A stretch of DNA of 41,034 bases from the NCBI GenBank assembly GCA_910584045.1, contig CAJTYO010000021.1, forward strand, positions 1-41,034, read 5' to 3'. Shown in pieces: positions 26,434 to 33,836 of this stretch. Origin of the DNA: an uncultured Oscillospiraceae bacterium. Lineage in GTDB: Bacteria > Bacillota > Clostridia > Oscillospirales > Oscillospiraceae. The position numbers were made by a program, and so were the translations under genes. Each line of letters starts with the position of its first letter. The stretch's first letter is position 1. The notes below the pieces were generated by a model that was not told where the DNA came from, did no database searches, and worked only from the letters and a program-made list of their open reading frames with translations.

Positions 26434-28217
26434 AAGAGATTCTGCTGACCTCCTCCGTGCTGATTCTGGCGCTGTTGCTTCTGCGCCGGATTTTCCGCAG
26501 GCGCATCTCCCGGCGGATGCAATACGCTCTGTGGGCGCTGGTGCTGGTCCGGCTGCTGTTGCCGGCGAGCCTCCCGGCGGTGGATTTCAGCGTGCTGTCC
26601 CTCTCCCAGCCCGTCCAGAACCGGATGGAGGAGCACTGGGGAGCGGAGGAGATCTATGTCCTCCCGGTATCTACCCAGGAGATCACCCTCTCATCCGCGG
26701 CTCCGCCGGAGGAGCCGGATATTCTCCTGCCCGTGGAGGGACGCTACACGGCAGTGTCCCATGAGCGGGGACAGCCCGCCGTGCTGACTGCCTATCTTCT
26801 CACCCTGGAGGAGGCCATAGGACTGGTGTGGGGGATAGGAGTGGGCAGTATGGTCCTTTGGTTGGCGGGGACCAACCTTTCCTTTTGGACCACGCTGCGG
26901 CACAGACGGATTCCCCTGGAGTTCCCGGAGTGCAAGTACCCGGTCTATCTGGTGGAGGAGGGGCTGGTATCTCCGTGCCTGTTCGGTCTGTTCCGGCCCG
27001 CCGTGTATCTGACCACAGCCTCCATGGCCTCAGAGGAGGACCTGCGCCACGTGTTGGCCCACGAGGAGGCCCACGCGCGGCAGGGGGACCCGTTGTGGTC
27101 TCTGCTGCGGGGAATATGTCTGGCCGTGTACTGGTTTGACCCCCTGGTCTGGTGGGCAGCCAGCGCCTCCCGTGAGGACTGTGAGCTGGCCTGCGACGAG
27201 CTGGCGCTGCGAAAGCTGGGGGAAGGCCAGCGCATCCCCTACGGTCAGACCTTGCTGCGGTTGATCCCGGTAAAGAAGCTGTCCGGCGGCGTACTGCTGA
27301 CGGCTACTACCATGGCATCCGATAAAAGGCGTCTGACCGAACGGATCGCCCGTATTGCGGAGAACCGCCGGATGAGGCGCACAGCCCTCTGTGCCGCCTT
27401 GGCGGCAACGGCGGCGGTGTGCGTGGTGACCTTTACCGGATGCAGCGCCTCGGGGACGGAGCCCGATGCCCCCGGCGTACAGCGGCTTGCCATCTCTCTG
27501 GCAGCCCTGGACTCTTACGAACCGGCGGAGGTGGAAACGATCCCGGCGGATTCTCTGTTCTCCGGACACCACCTCGACGGCCACCACGGCAAGGCTCAAA
27601 ACCGGCATCACGCCGGCGGCGGCTGCCGCGCCACGGAGCACCACAACACCTTCGTGTGGAGCTATGACGGCGCCACCTATGTCTCCTGCGCCAACCGCCT
27701 TCTGAGCGCCTACCCAGACGATTATTTCCTCGGCTTCCCGGATCAGATGTATGAGGAGGAGGCATTCACGGACCTCTTCGGCTACGACGGCGTGAGAATC
27801 ACCTATCGCCGGCAGCCCGGAGCGCCCGGGGATGAGCCGGTGAATGACTACTACGTCTTCGAGGAGAATAGAGACGGCGGTGTGGATGTACGTCTGCTGG
27901 CCCGGGTATATGGTCAGCCGCAGCTCATTGATCTGGACGGTGACGGGATCATGGAGCTTGTCTCTACCGACGGGCATCTGGCCTGTCAGATTATCTACCA
28001 GCGGGGCGGCCGGCTGTACGAGGCGTCTGTGAACCGCTTGATCCACGAGTTCTGGCCGGACCCAGAGGACGCGCCCACATTCTACCGCTGCTCTCCAGAG
28101 GACCGCTGCCTGTATTTGCAGAGCGGAAGCGGCTCCACCATGCACAAGCTCTGTTTTGACGGCGAGAATCTGCTGCTGTATGCACAGGACGAGGAAAATT
28201 TGCCAGCCGGGCGTTGA
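26430..28217 (+). CDS. M56 (BlaR1-type) membrane protease with His-rich C-terminal domain
   Basis: 595-residue membrane zinc metalloprotease/sensor. N-terminal helices (about 3-22, 31-50 and 115-140), then the M56 core with zinc motif His211-Glu-Glu-Ala-His215 (LAHEEAHARQGDP) and SREDCELACDELALRKLG, then a last helix (about 318-337) ending FTGC. The external domain (about 340-595) is not a penicillin-binding domain, so beta-lactam sensing is unlikely. It carries four HH pairs plus a Cys within residues 380-405 and a DLDGDG calcium-type loop at 501-506. I start at GTG 26430, overlapping the blaI stop; GTG 26418 is an alternative. The metal-binding sensor role is inferred from the His cluster and the next gene. 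Confidence 0.85.
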   Translation: MKEILLTSSVLILALLLLRRIFRRRISRRMQYALWALVLVRLLLPASLPAVDFSVLSLSQPVQNRMEEHWGAEEIYVLPVSTQEITLSSAAPPEEPDILLPVEGRYTAVSHERGQPAVLTAYLLTLEEAIGLVWGIGVGSMVLWLAGTNLSFWTTLRHRRIPLEFPECKYPVYLVEEGLVSPCLFGLFRPAVYLTTASMASEEDLRHVLAHEEAHARQGDPLWSLLRGICLAVYWFDPLVWWAASASREDCELACDELALRKLGEGQRIPYGQTLLRLIPVKKLSGGVLLTATTMASDKRRLTERIARIAENRRMRRTALCAALAATAAVCVVTFTGCSASGTEPDAPGVQRLAISLAALDSYEPAEVETIPADSLFSGHHLDGHHGKAQNRHHAGGGCRATEHHNTFVWSYDGATYVSCANRLLSAYPDDYFLGFPDQMYEEEAFTDLFGYDGVRITYRRQPGAPGDEPVNDYYVFEENRDGGVDVRLLARVYGQPQLIDLDGDGIMELVSTDGHLACQIIYQRGGRLYEASVNRLIHEFWPDPEDAPTFYRCSPEDRCLYLQSGSGSTMHKLCFDGENLLLYAQDEENLPAGR

Positions 28218-28242
28218 CATACTGCGGACAATGTGGTATCTA
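28214..28242 (+). promoter_or_regulatory. Promoter of the Cys/His-repeat protein gene
   Basis: TTGACA (28214-28219, overlapping the M56 stop codon), 17-bp spacer, TATCTA (28237-28242). It shares TTGACATAC-N11-TGGTAT with the blaI promoter at identical spacing, which suggests common control, though the full dyads are not repeated here. Confidence 0.6.
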
Positions 28243-28285
28243 TAGGAGAGGACGCTCGGCTCTCGAAGCATATCCTGTTTACCCT

Positions 28286-28302
28286 GCGGACCGAGGGTCC
28301 GC
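28286..28302 (+). promoter_or_regulatory. Leader hairpin before the Cys/His-repeat gene
   Basis: GCGGACC-GAG-GGTCCGC, a perfect 7-bp stem in the 5' leader, 23 bp ahead of the AAGGAGG ribosome site. It could affect mRNA stability or translation; there is no T-run. Confidence 0.5.
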
Positions 28303-28339
28303 TCTCAATATGAGTATACGATGCAAGGAGGTTATTCCC

Positions 28340-28834
28340 ATGAAGAAACCGATGCAGCGGCGGACGCTGACCCTCGTGCTGACCTGCGTCCTGGCCCTCG
28401 CGCTGATGGTCCCGGCTCTGGCCCATGGTCACGGCCACCACGGCGGACGGAGGGGACAGACCCAGGTGACGGTTTGCACCGTCGACGGCTGCGAGACAAC
28501 GGGCCGCCATGTCCACAACGGCGTGACCTACTGCGGTTATGACCACGTGAGCGGCGTGTGCGACGGCAAATGCCTGGCGCTGTGCACCGTGGAGGACTGC
28601 GACATTGCCGGACGGCACGTCCACGACGGTGTGACCTACTGCGGCAGCTGCCATGAGGCCGGCTATTGCGACGGCGTATGTCTGCCCCTGTGTACTGTGG
28701 AGGGCTGCGACATTGCCGGACGGCATACCCACAACGGCACGACCTACTGCGGCAACCATCACGAGGCCGGCTACTGCGGCGGAACCTGCGCTTACGCCAC
28801 TACTACCGGCTGCCGTTACGGCTGCCATCGCTAA
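28340..28834 (+). CDS. Secreted protein of three Cys/His-rich 36-residue repeats
   Basis: 164 residues, family not recognised. A signal peptide (KK..RR, then LTLVLTCVLALALMVPALA) predicts cleavage after Ala28, leaving a mature N-terminus HGHGHHGG. Three tandem 36-residue repeats follow (starting Cys46, Cys82 and Cys118) with the pattern C-x4-C-x5-H-x-H-x5-C-x3-H-x4-C-x3-C, e.g. CTVEDCDIAGRHVHDGVTYC. Eighteen cysteines and many histidines make metal binding or disulfide cross-linking likely. If cleavage is as predicted, His at position 3 would form an amino-terminal Cu/Ni-binding motif. AAGGAGG lies eight bases upstream. It has its own promoter resembling the blaI promoter and follows the BlaI/M56 pair, so it may be their output. 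Confidence 0.8.
   Translation: MKKPMQRRTLTLVLTCVLALALMVPALAHGHGHHGGRRGQTQVTVCTVDGCETTGRHVHNGVTYCGYDHVSGVCDGKCLALCTVEDCDIAGRHVHDGVTYCGSCHEAGYCDGVCLPLCTVEGCDIAGRHTHNGTTYCGNHHEAGYCGGTCAYATTTGCRYGCHR
28475..28798 (+). repeat. Three tandem 108-bp coding repeats
   Basis: Units 28475-28582, 28583-28690 and 28691-28798 encode the three 36-residue Cys/His modules. Units 2 and 3 share the most identical DNA (for example GACATTGCCGGACGGCA), which suggests the latest duplication was between them. Confidence 0.85.
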
Positions 28835-28841
28835 CACCTGT

Positions 28842-28875
28842 GCGGCGCGGAGTTTTCCTCCGCGCCGCTGCTTTT
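28842..28875 (+). terminator. Terminator after the Cys/His-repeat gene
   Basis: Perfect 11-bp stem GCGGCGCGGAG / CTCCGCGCCGC with a TTTTC loop, followed by TGCTTTT, 8 bp past the stop. Confidence 0.9.
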
Positions 28876-28972
28876 AAAATGGCAGAGAAATAGAGTTTTC
28901 GTCGTTTTGTCCAATTTATTTATCATTTATTTAGGTGATTTGACCAAAATTTAAGCTCTCCCCTATCTTTTC

Positions 28973-29001
28973 TTGACACACGGAATGGATGCTGGTATTT
29001 T
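28973..29001 (+). promoter_or_regulatory. Sigma-A promoter of the glycine cleavage operon
   Basis: TTGACA (28973-28978), 17-bp spacer, TATTTT (28996-29001). The transcript would start near 29008, about 40 bases before the riboswitch. Confidence 0.75.
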
Positions 29002-29047
29002 TATTAAAAAGGGGAAATATTACCCGACAACTGCATAGACGGATGAA

Positions 29048-29227
29048 CGATCCAGGAGAGACCGCGCACGCGGCGCCGAAGGAACAACGCCACACTCTCT
29101 CAGGCACAAGGGACTGGATCGGGACGAAAATCTGGAAAGCGCCGGGACTCCGTGTTCAACGGCGCGCCGGCGGGGCAACCGCCGCCGCTTCTGCGGCGGT
29201 GCGGAATCTCTCAGGTTGATCGACAGA
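29048..29227 (+). ncRNA. Tandem glycine riboswitch (gcvT motif)
   Basis: Two aptamers in series. Aptamer 1 (29048-29121) is closed by CGATCCAG / CTGGATCG and holds GGAGAGACC, GCGCCGAAGGAACAA and ACTCTCTCAGGCAC. Aptamer 2 (29131-29227) is closed by TCTG / CAGA and holds GGAAAGCGCC, CCGGCGGGGCAACCG, an extended GC-rich P3 and ATCTCTCAGG. These are the hallmark conserved blocks of glycine riboswitches. The base of aptamer 2 (CAG of CAGA) is also the outer part of the following terminator stem, so glycine binding should weaken the terminator and turn the gcv operon on. Confidence 0.95.
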
Positions 29228-29261
29228 GGCGCAATAAGGAGTTGTTGCGCCCTGTTTTTTT
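29224..29261 (+). terminator. Riboswitch-controlled terminator
   Basis: GGCGCAA (29228-29234) pairs with TTGCGCC (29245-29251), extendable by CAG / CTG around one bulged A, followed by seven Ts. It is the expression platform of the glycine riboswitch. Confidence 0.9.
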
Positions 29262-29349
29262 ATTGTGCCGGCGATGTACCCCCGTGGACCAGACCGCCTC
29301 TTTCCCTTTTTCAGACAGACTCTAAAATTTTACCAGGAGGGCAGCTAAT

Positions 29350-31998
29350 ATGAGCGAGCTCAAGCGCACCCAACTCTATGACGTTCACGTTGCCGCCGGA
29401 GCCACCATGGTGGACTTCGGCGGGTGGGAGATGCCCATCAAGTATCCCACTGACATTGTGGCCGAGCATCTGTATACCCGCCATGCGTGCAGCCTGTTCG
29501 ACGTGTCCCACATGGGCCGGATTCTGGTGGAGGGCCCGGAGATGGTTCCCTTCCTTCAGCACGTCCTCTCCAGCAACGTCATGGCCCTGGACATCAATCA
29601 GGCCCAGTACGCCATCATTCCCAACGAGGTGGGCGGCGCGGTGGACGACGCATACCTCTACCGCTTTGAGGAGGACCGCTACCTGCTTGTGGTCAACGCC
29701 GCCAACACCGACAAGGATCTGGCCCACCTGAACGAACAGATCAAGGGCTATGACGCGAAGATGACCGTCATCACCGGCGACTGGGCCGCCATTGCCGTCC
29801 AGGGCCCCAAGGCCAAGGAAATCTTGCAGGTCCTCTCCGGCGGTCAGGCCATCACCGAACCGGTGAAGAACGCCTTGAACACCTTGGATTTTGAGGGTCA
29901 CACCGTCCGGGTGGCCAAGACCGGATACACCGGCGAGCCCATCGGCTACGAGGTGTATATTGAGAGCGCCGGGGCCGCCTGGCTCTGGAACCGGCTCATA
30001 GAGCTGGGGGCGAAGCCTGCGGGCCTGGGGGCCCGGGATACTTGCCGTCTGGAGGCCTGCCTGCCTCTGTACGGTCATGAGATGGGGATGGACCCGGAGG
30101 GGAAGGAGATCCCCGTCTTTGCCGTGCCCCTGGCCAAATTCGCCGTCAGCTTCTCCACGCAGAAGGGGGACTTTATTGGCCGGGAACCTCTGTCGAAGCA
30201 GTATGAGGTCTTCAAGCGCATCATGAACCGGGATTTCTCCGATATCTCCGGTCTGCCCCGGCGCATCCTGCCCATCACCCTGCTGGACAAGGGCGTCATG
30301 CGCGCCGGGATGGGCGTGTATAAGGGCGACAAGCTTATTGGCTACGTCACCAGCGGCACCATGGTGCCCTATTACCGCCACGAGGGCGAGGGCCTGAGCA
30401 CCGTCATCCTGGAGGAGACGGCCAAGCGCTCCATCGGCCTGGCCATTGTGGACAGCGACACCCTGGAGGACGATCAGGTGGAGATCGACGTCCGGGGCCG
30501 CCGGCTGAAGGCTGTGATCCCCCCCTATCACATGCGGGTGGACGCGCCCCCCTTCGCCCGGCCTATCCTCTACCGCCCCGACGAGGAGAATACGGCGGAG
30601 GCCTCCGGCGACTGCGGGCCCAAGGTGCTGGCACTTATTGGCCGGGCTATTGAAAACCACGTCTGGCGGCAGGAGAAGTGCGTGAACCTGATTCCCTCGG
30701 AGATGACCCCCTCCAAGGCCGTGCGCCTGCTGTGCGCCAGCGACCCCTCTTTCCGCTACGCGGAGCACAAAAAGGTGAAGAGCTTCTATGATGCGGACGT
30801 GTTTTACTACCAGGGCACGGAGTTCATCGACGAGGTGGAGCAGCTGCTGGTGGATGAGATGAAGGCGTTCATGGGCTGCGCAGAGGTGGAGACCCGGTGC
30901 GTCAGCGGCCAGATGTCCAACACCTGCGTGTTCTCCTCCCTGATGGACTGGAAAAACCGCCTGGACCGCAAGCGGGACCCCAAGCGCCTGGGCTATATTA
31001 TGAATAACCACATCATCAAGGGCGGCCACCTCTCCGCCCAGCCCATGGGCGCGCTCCACGACTATATCGCTATCGACCCGGTCACCGAGCGCCACGCCCT
31101 GGTGAACTTCCCCGTCTTGAAGGACAACATCTACAAGATTGACGTAGAGGAGACCAAGAAAGCCATCGACCAGTACCGCCCAGAGTTCATCATCTTCGGC
31201 AAGAGCATGGTGCTGCACAGGGAGCCTGTGGCCGCCATCCGGCAGTACGTGGACGATATGGGGCTGGAGACCACCATCATGTACGATATGGCCCACGTCC
31301 TGGGACTCATCGGCGATCACTTCCAGAAGCCCTTCCAGGAGGGCGCGGAGATCGTCACCGGGTCCACCCACAAGACCTTCTTCGGACCCCAGCGGGGCAT
31401 CGTAGGCGTGAACTACAGAAAGGGCGAGCTGAAGTACGGCCTGTGGGAGACCATCGAGACCCGAGCCTTCCCCGGCAGCGTATCCAACCACCACCTGGGC
31501 ACCCAGCTGGGATTGCTGATGGCGGCCTATGAGATGAACCAGTTCAAGGACGAGTACCAGAAGGCTGTGGTCAGCAATGCCAAGAGCTTTGCCAAAAGCC
31601 TAAAGGCCGCTGGCCTGGACGTAGCCGGCGATCCGGCCATCGACTACACCGAGACCCACCAGGTTATCGTCAACGTGGGCTATGGCTCCGGTCCCGAGGT
31701 GGCCATGCGGCTGGAGCGGAACAATATCATCTGCAACTACCAGGCCACCCCTGAGGAGGAGGGCTTCACCGCCTCAGGCGCACTGCGCATGGGCGTGAGC
31801 GAGATGACCCGTTTCGGCTTCGGTCCGGCGGAGTTCGACAAACTGGCCCAGATCATGGCCGACTGCATCCTCCGGGGCCGGGAGGTCAAGGAGGACGTCG
31901 AGTCCCTCCGCGCCGGATACACCGAGATGAAATACTGCTTCAACGAGGATCAGACGGTCACCGCTCTTAATGAGCTGGCCAGGAAGTCCGGACTGTAA
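29350..31998 (+). CDS. GcvT-SHMT fusion (aminomethyltransferase / serine hydroxymethyltransferase)
   Basis: 882-residue fusion. Residues about 1-400 are glycine cleavage T-protein (RTQLYDVHVAAGATMVDFGG, FDVSHMGRILVEG, GLGARDTCRLEACLPLYGHE), which transfers the aminomethyl carbon to tetrahydrofolate. A linker of about 15-25 residues (EENTAEASGD) leads to a serine hydroxymethyltransferase-like domain (about 425-880) with the PLP lysine Lys675 in GSTHKTFFGPQRG and the Asp of DMAHVLGL. The SHMT half is divergent: THKTFFGPQRG instead of the usual THKTLRGPRGG. One frame with no break, so the fusion is real. It would make methylene-THF and use it with glycine to form serine. First gene of the operon under the glycine riboswitch; AGGAGGG precedes the ATG. 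Confidence 0.92.
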   Translation: MSELKRTQLYDVHVAAGATMVDFGGWEMPIKYPTDIVAEHLYTRHACSLFDVSHMGRILVEGPEMVPFLQHVLSSNVMALDINQAQYAIIPNEVGGAVDDAYLYRFEEDRYLLVVNAANTDKDLAHLNEQIKGYDAKMTVITGDWAAIAVQGPKAKEILQVLSGGQAITEPVKNALNTLDFEGHTVRVAKTGYTGEPIGYEVYIESAGAAWLWNRLIELGAKPAGLGARDTCRLEACLPLYGHEMGMDPEGKEIPVFAVPLAKFAVSFSTQKGDFIGREPLSKQYEVFKRIMNRDFSDISGLPRRILPITLLDKGVMRAGMGVYKGDKLIGYVTSGTMVPYYRHEGEGLSTVILEETAKRSIGLAIVDSDTLEDDQVEIDVRGRRLKAVIPPYHMRVDAPPFARPILYRPDEENTAEASGDCGPKVLALIGRAIENHVWRQEKCVNLIPSEMTPSKAVRLLCASDPSFRYAEHKKVKSFYDADVFYYQGTEFIDEVEQLLVDEMKAFMGCAEVETRCVSGQMSNTCVFSSLMDWKNRLDRKRDPKRLGYIMNNHIIKGGHLSAQPMGALHDYIAIDPVTERHALVNFPVLKDNIYKIDVEETKKAIDQYRPEFIIFGKSMVLHREPVAAIRQYVDDMGLETTIMYDMAHVLGLIGDHFQKPFQEGAEIVTGSTHKTFFGPQRGIVGVNYRKGELKYGLWETIETRAFPGSVSNHHLGTQLGLLMAAYEMNQFKDEYQKAVVSNAKSFAKSLKAAGLDVAGDPAIDYTETHQVIVNVGYGSGPEVAMRLERNNIICNYQATPEEEGFTASGALRMGVSEMTRFGFGPAEFDKLAQIMADCILRGREVKEDVESLRAGYTEMKYCFNEDQTVTALNELARKSGL

Positions 31999-32030
31999 GA
32001 GCCATCAAAATATATGAGGAGGAACACACC

Positions 32031-32405
32031 ATGAATTTTCCCGCTGAACTGAAATACACCAAGGATCACGAGTGGCTTCAGGCCATTGACGAGACCACCG
32101 CACTGGTGGGCATCACCGACTTCGCCCAGAGCGAACTGGGCGACCTGGTGTTCATCAACCTGCCCCAGGAGGGAGACGAGGTCACCGCTGAGGAACCCTT
32201 CTGCGACGTGGAGTCTGTGAAGGCCGTCTCCGACGTTATGAGCCCCTGCACCGGCGTAGTGGCGGAGGTCCACACCGACCTGGAGGATGAGCCTCAGCTG
32301 CTTAACGAGGACCCCTACGGGGCCTGGATCGCCAGGATCAAGGATATCACCGCCTATGGCGAGCTGATGAGCGCTGATGAGTACGAGGCGTTCGTAGAGA
32401 AATAA
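32031..32405 (+). CDS. gcvH: Glycine cleavage system H protein
   Basis: 124-residue lipoyl carrier that shuttles the aminomethyl group between P, T and L proteins. Lys64 in ESVKAVSDV is the lipoylation site, and LKYTKDHEWL near the start and the LLNEDPYGAWIARI segment are family hallmarks. GAGGAGG lies upstream. It follows the fusion gene by 32 bp, and a large stem-loop separates it from gcvPA. Confidence 0.96.
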   Translation: MNFPAELKYTKDHEWLQAIDETTALVGITDFAQSELGDLVFINLPQEGDEVTAEEPFCDVESVKAVSDVMSPCTGVVAEVHTDLEDEPQLLNEDPYGAWIARIKDITAYGELMSADEYEAFVEK

Positions 32406-32431
32406 GACAGCTGTCGAGATCGGCGCCAGAC

Positions 32432-32502
32432 TGCAGGGCGGGACGACTCGGCCCGCCGCCGGACAGACGCTGGACGGCGTGCCGGGGTCGTCGCGCCCTG
32501 CA
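32432..32502 (+). promoter_or_regulatory. Large stem-loop between gcvH and gcvPA
   Basis: TGCAGGGCGGGACGAC (32432-32447) pairs with GTCGTCGCGCCCTGCA (32487-32502) at 15 of 16 positions, with further GC-rich pairing inside. No T-run follows, so it is more likely an mRNA-processing or stability element, or a partial attenuator, than a full terminator. Confidence 0.6.
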
Positions 32503-32530
32503 CGATTTTCACGTAGAAAGGAAGAACATT

Positions 32531-33835
32531 ATGGGAACCTATGTCCCCAATACCGAAAGCCAGAAACGGTCCATGCTGGACACCGTCGGCGTTGGCGCGG
32601 TGGAGGAGCTGTTTGCCTCCGTACCAAAGGAGATGCTGGTGGACCGCCTGGACCTGCCCGAGGGCATGAGCGAGCTGTCCGTGCGGCAGGCCGTAACCGC
32701 CATGGCCCGAAAGAACCGGGTCTATGACACTGTCCTCCGGGGCGCGGGTGCGTACCGCCACTTTATCCCCGCCGTGGTCAAGAGCATCACCAGCCGGGAG
32801 GAGCTGGTCACCGCCTACACCCCCTATCAGGCGGAGATCAGCCAGGGCATCCTCCAGTCTATCTTTGAATATCAGACCATGATCTGCACCCTCACTGGCA
32901 TGGACGTCAGCAACGCCTCCGTCTACGACGGGGCCACCGCCGCCGCTGAAGCCCTGGCCATGTGCCGGGATCGGAAGCGCAATAAGGCCTATGTTTCCGC
33001 CTGCGCGGACCCCCAGGTCATCGAGACCATGCGGACCTACTGTTTCGGCTCCGAGATGGAGCTGGCGCTCATCCCGGAGAGAGACGGCCGCACAGACCTG
33101 GAGGCACTGAAGGGCCTGCTGGCGGCAGATGCCGCCTGTGTCTACCTCGCCCAGCCCAACTACTATGGAAACATGGAGGATGCCCGGGCTACCGGCGAGA
33201 TCGTCCACGCCGCCGGGGCCAAATTCATCATGGGCTGCAACCCCATTGCTCTGGCGGTCATGGAGACTCCGGCTGCCTGCGGCGCGGACGTGGCGGTGGG
33301 CGAGGCCCAGCCCCTGGGGCTGGACGCAGCCTTTGGCGGACCCTACCTGGGCTATATGGCCGCCACAAAGGCCATGTTCCGCAAGCTGCCGGGACGCATC
33401 GTGGGCCAGACCCACGACGTGGACGGCAACGTAGGCTACGTCCTGACCCTCACCGCCCGTGAGCAGCATATCCGTCGGGAGAAGGCCAGCAGCAACATCT
33501 GCTCCAACCAGGCCCTGTGTGCCTTCACCGCCGGGGTATACCTCACCGCCATGGGGTCGGAGGGTCTGCGGCAGGCTGCGGCGCTCTCCATGTCCAAGGC
33601 CCACTATTTCGCTGCGGAGCTGGAGAAGATCGGCATGCCTCGGGTCCATACCGGGGAGTATTTCCACGAGTTTGTCACCAAATGCGACAGCCCGGAGAAA
33701 GTCCTCCAGGCCCTGGATGCCCACGGTATTCTGGGCGGCCTGCCTGTGGAGGGCGGCATCCTCTGGTGCGTCACTGAGGCCGTGAGCCGAGAAGAGCTGG
33801 ACCGCGCTGTGGCGGTTATCGAGGAGGTGTGCTGA
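32531..33835 (+). CDS. gcvPA: Glycine dehydrogenase (decarboxylating) subunit 1
   Basis: 434-residue N-terminal-half subunit of the split P-protein, which decarboxylates glycine and loads the methylamine onto lipoyl-GcvH. TAYTPYQAEISQGILQSIFE and NASVYDGATAAAEALAMC are signature stretches, followed by a PLP-enzyme fold that lacks the catalytic lysine (held by subunit 2). AAAGGAAG lies upstream. Its stop is one base before the gcvPB ATG, so the subunits are co-translated. Confidence 0.96.
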   Translation: MGTYVPNTESQKRSMLDTVGVGAVEELFASVPKEMLVDRLDLPEGMSELSVRQAVTAMARKNRVYDTVLRGAGAYRHFIPAVVKSITSREELVTAYTPYQAEISQGILQSIFEYQTMICTLTGMDVSNASVYDGATAAAEALAMCRDRKRNKAYVSACADPQVIETMRTYCFGSEMELALIPERDGRTDLEALKGLLAADAACVYLAQPNYYGNMEDARATGEIVHAAGAKFIMGCNPIALAVMETPAACGADVAVGEAQPLGLDAAFGGPYLGYMAATKAMFRKLPGRIVGQTHDVDGNVGYVLTLTAREQHIRREKASSNICSNQALCAFTAGVYLTAMGSEGLRQAAALSMSKAHYFAAELEKIGMPRVHTGEYFHEFVTKCDSPEKVLQALDAHGILGGLPVEGGILWCVTEAVSREELDRAVAVIEEVC

Positions 33836-33836
33836 T

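Noticed and set aside
28475..28798. Tandem 108-bp repeats considered as a CRISPR-like array
   Set aside because: They are in-frame coding repeats within a secreted protein, with no short identical repeats separated by unique spacers.
29311..31494. Long minus-strand frame opposite the GcvT-SHMT gene
   Set aside because: Antisense shadow that even runs past the start region of the real gene; Gly/Leu/His-rich translation without recognisable domains.
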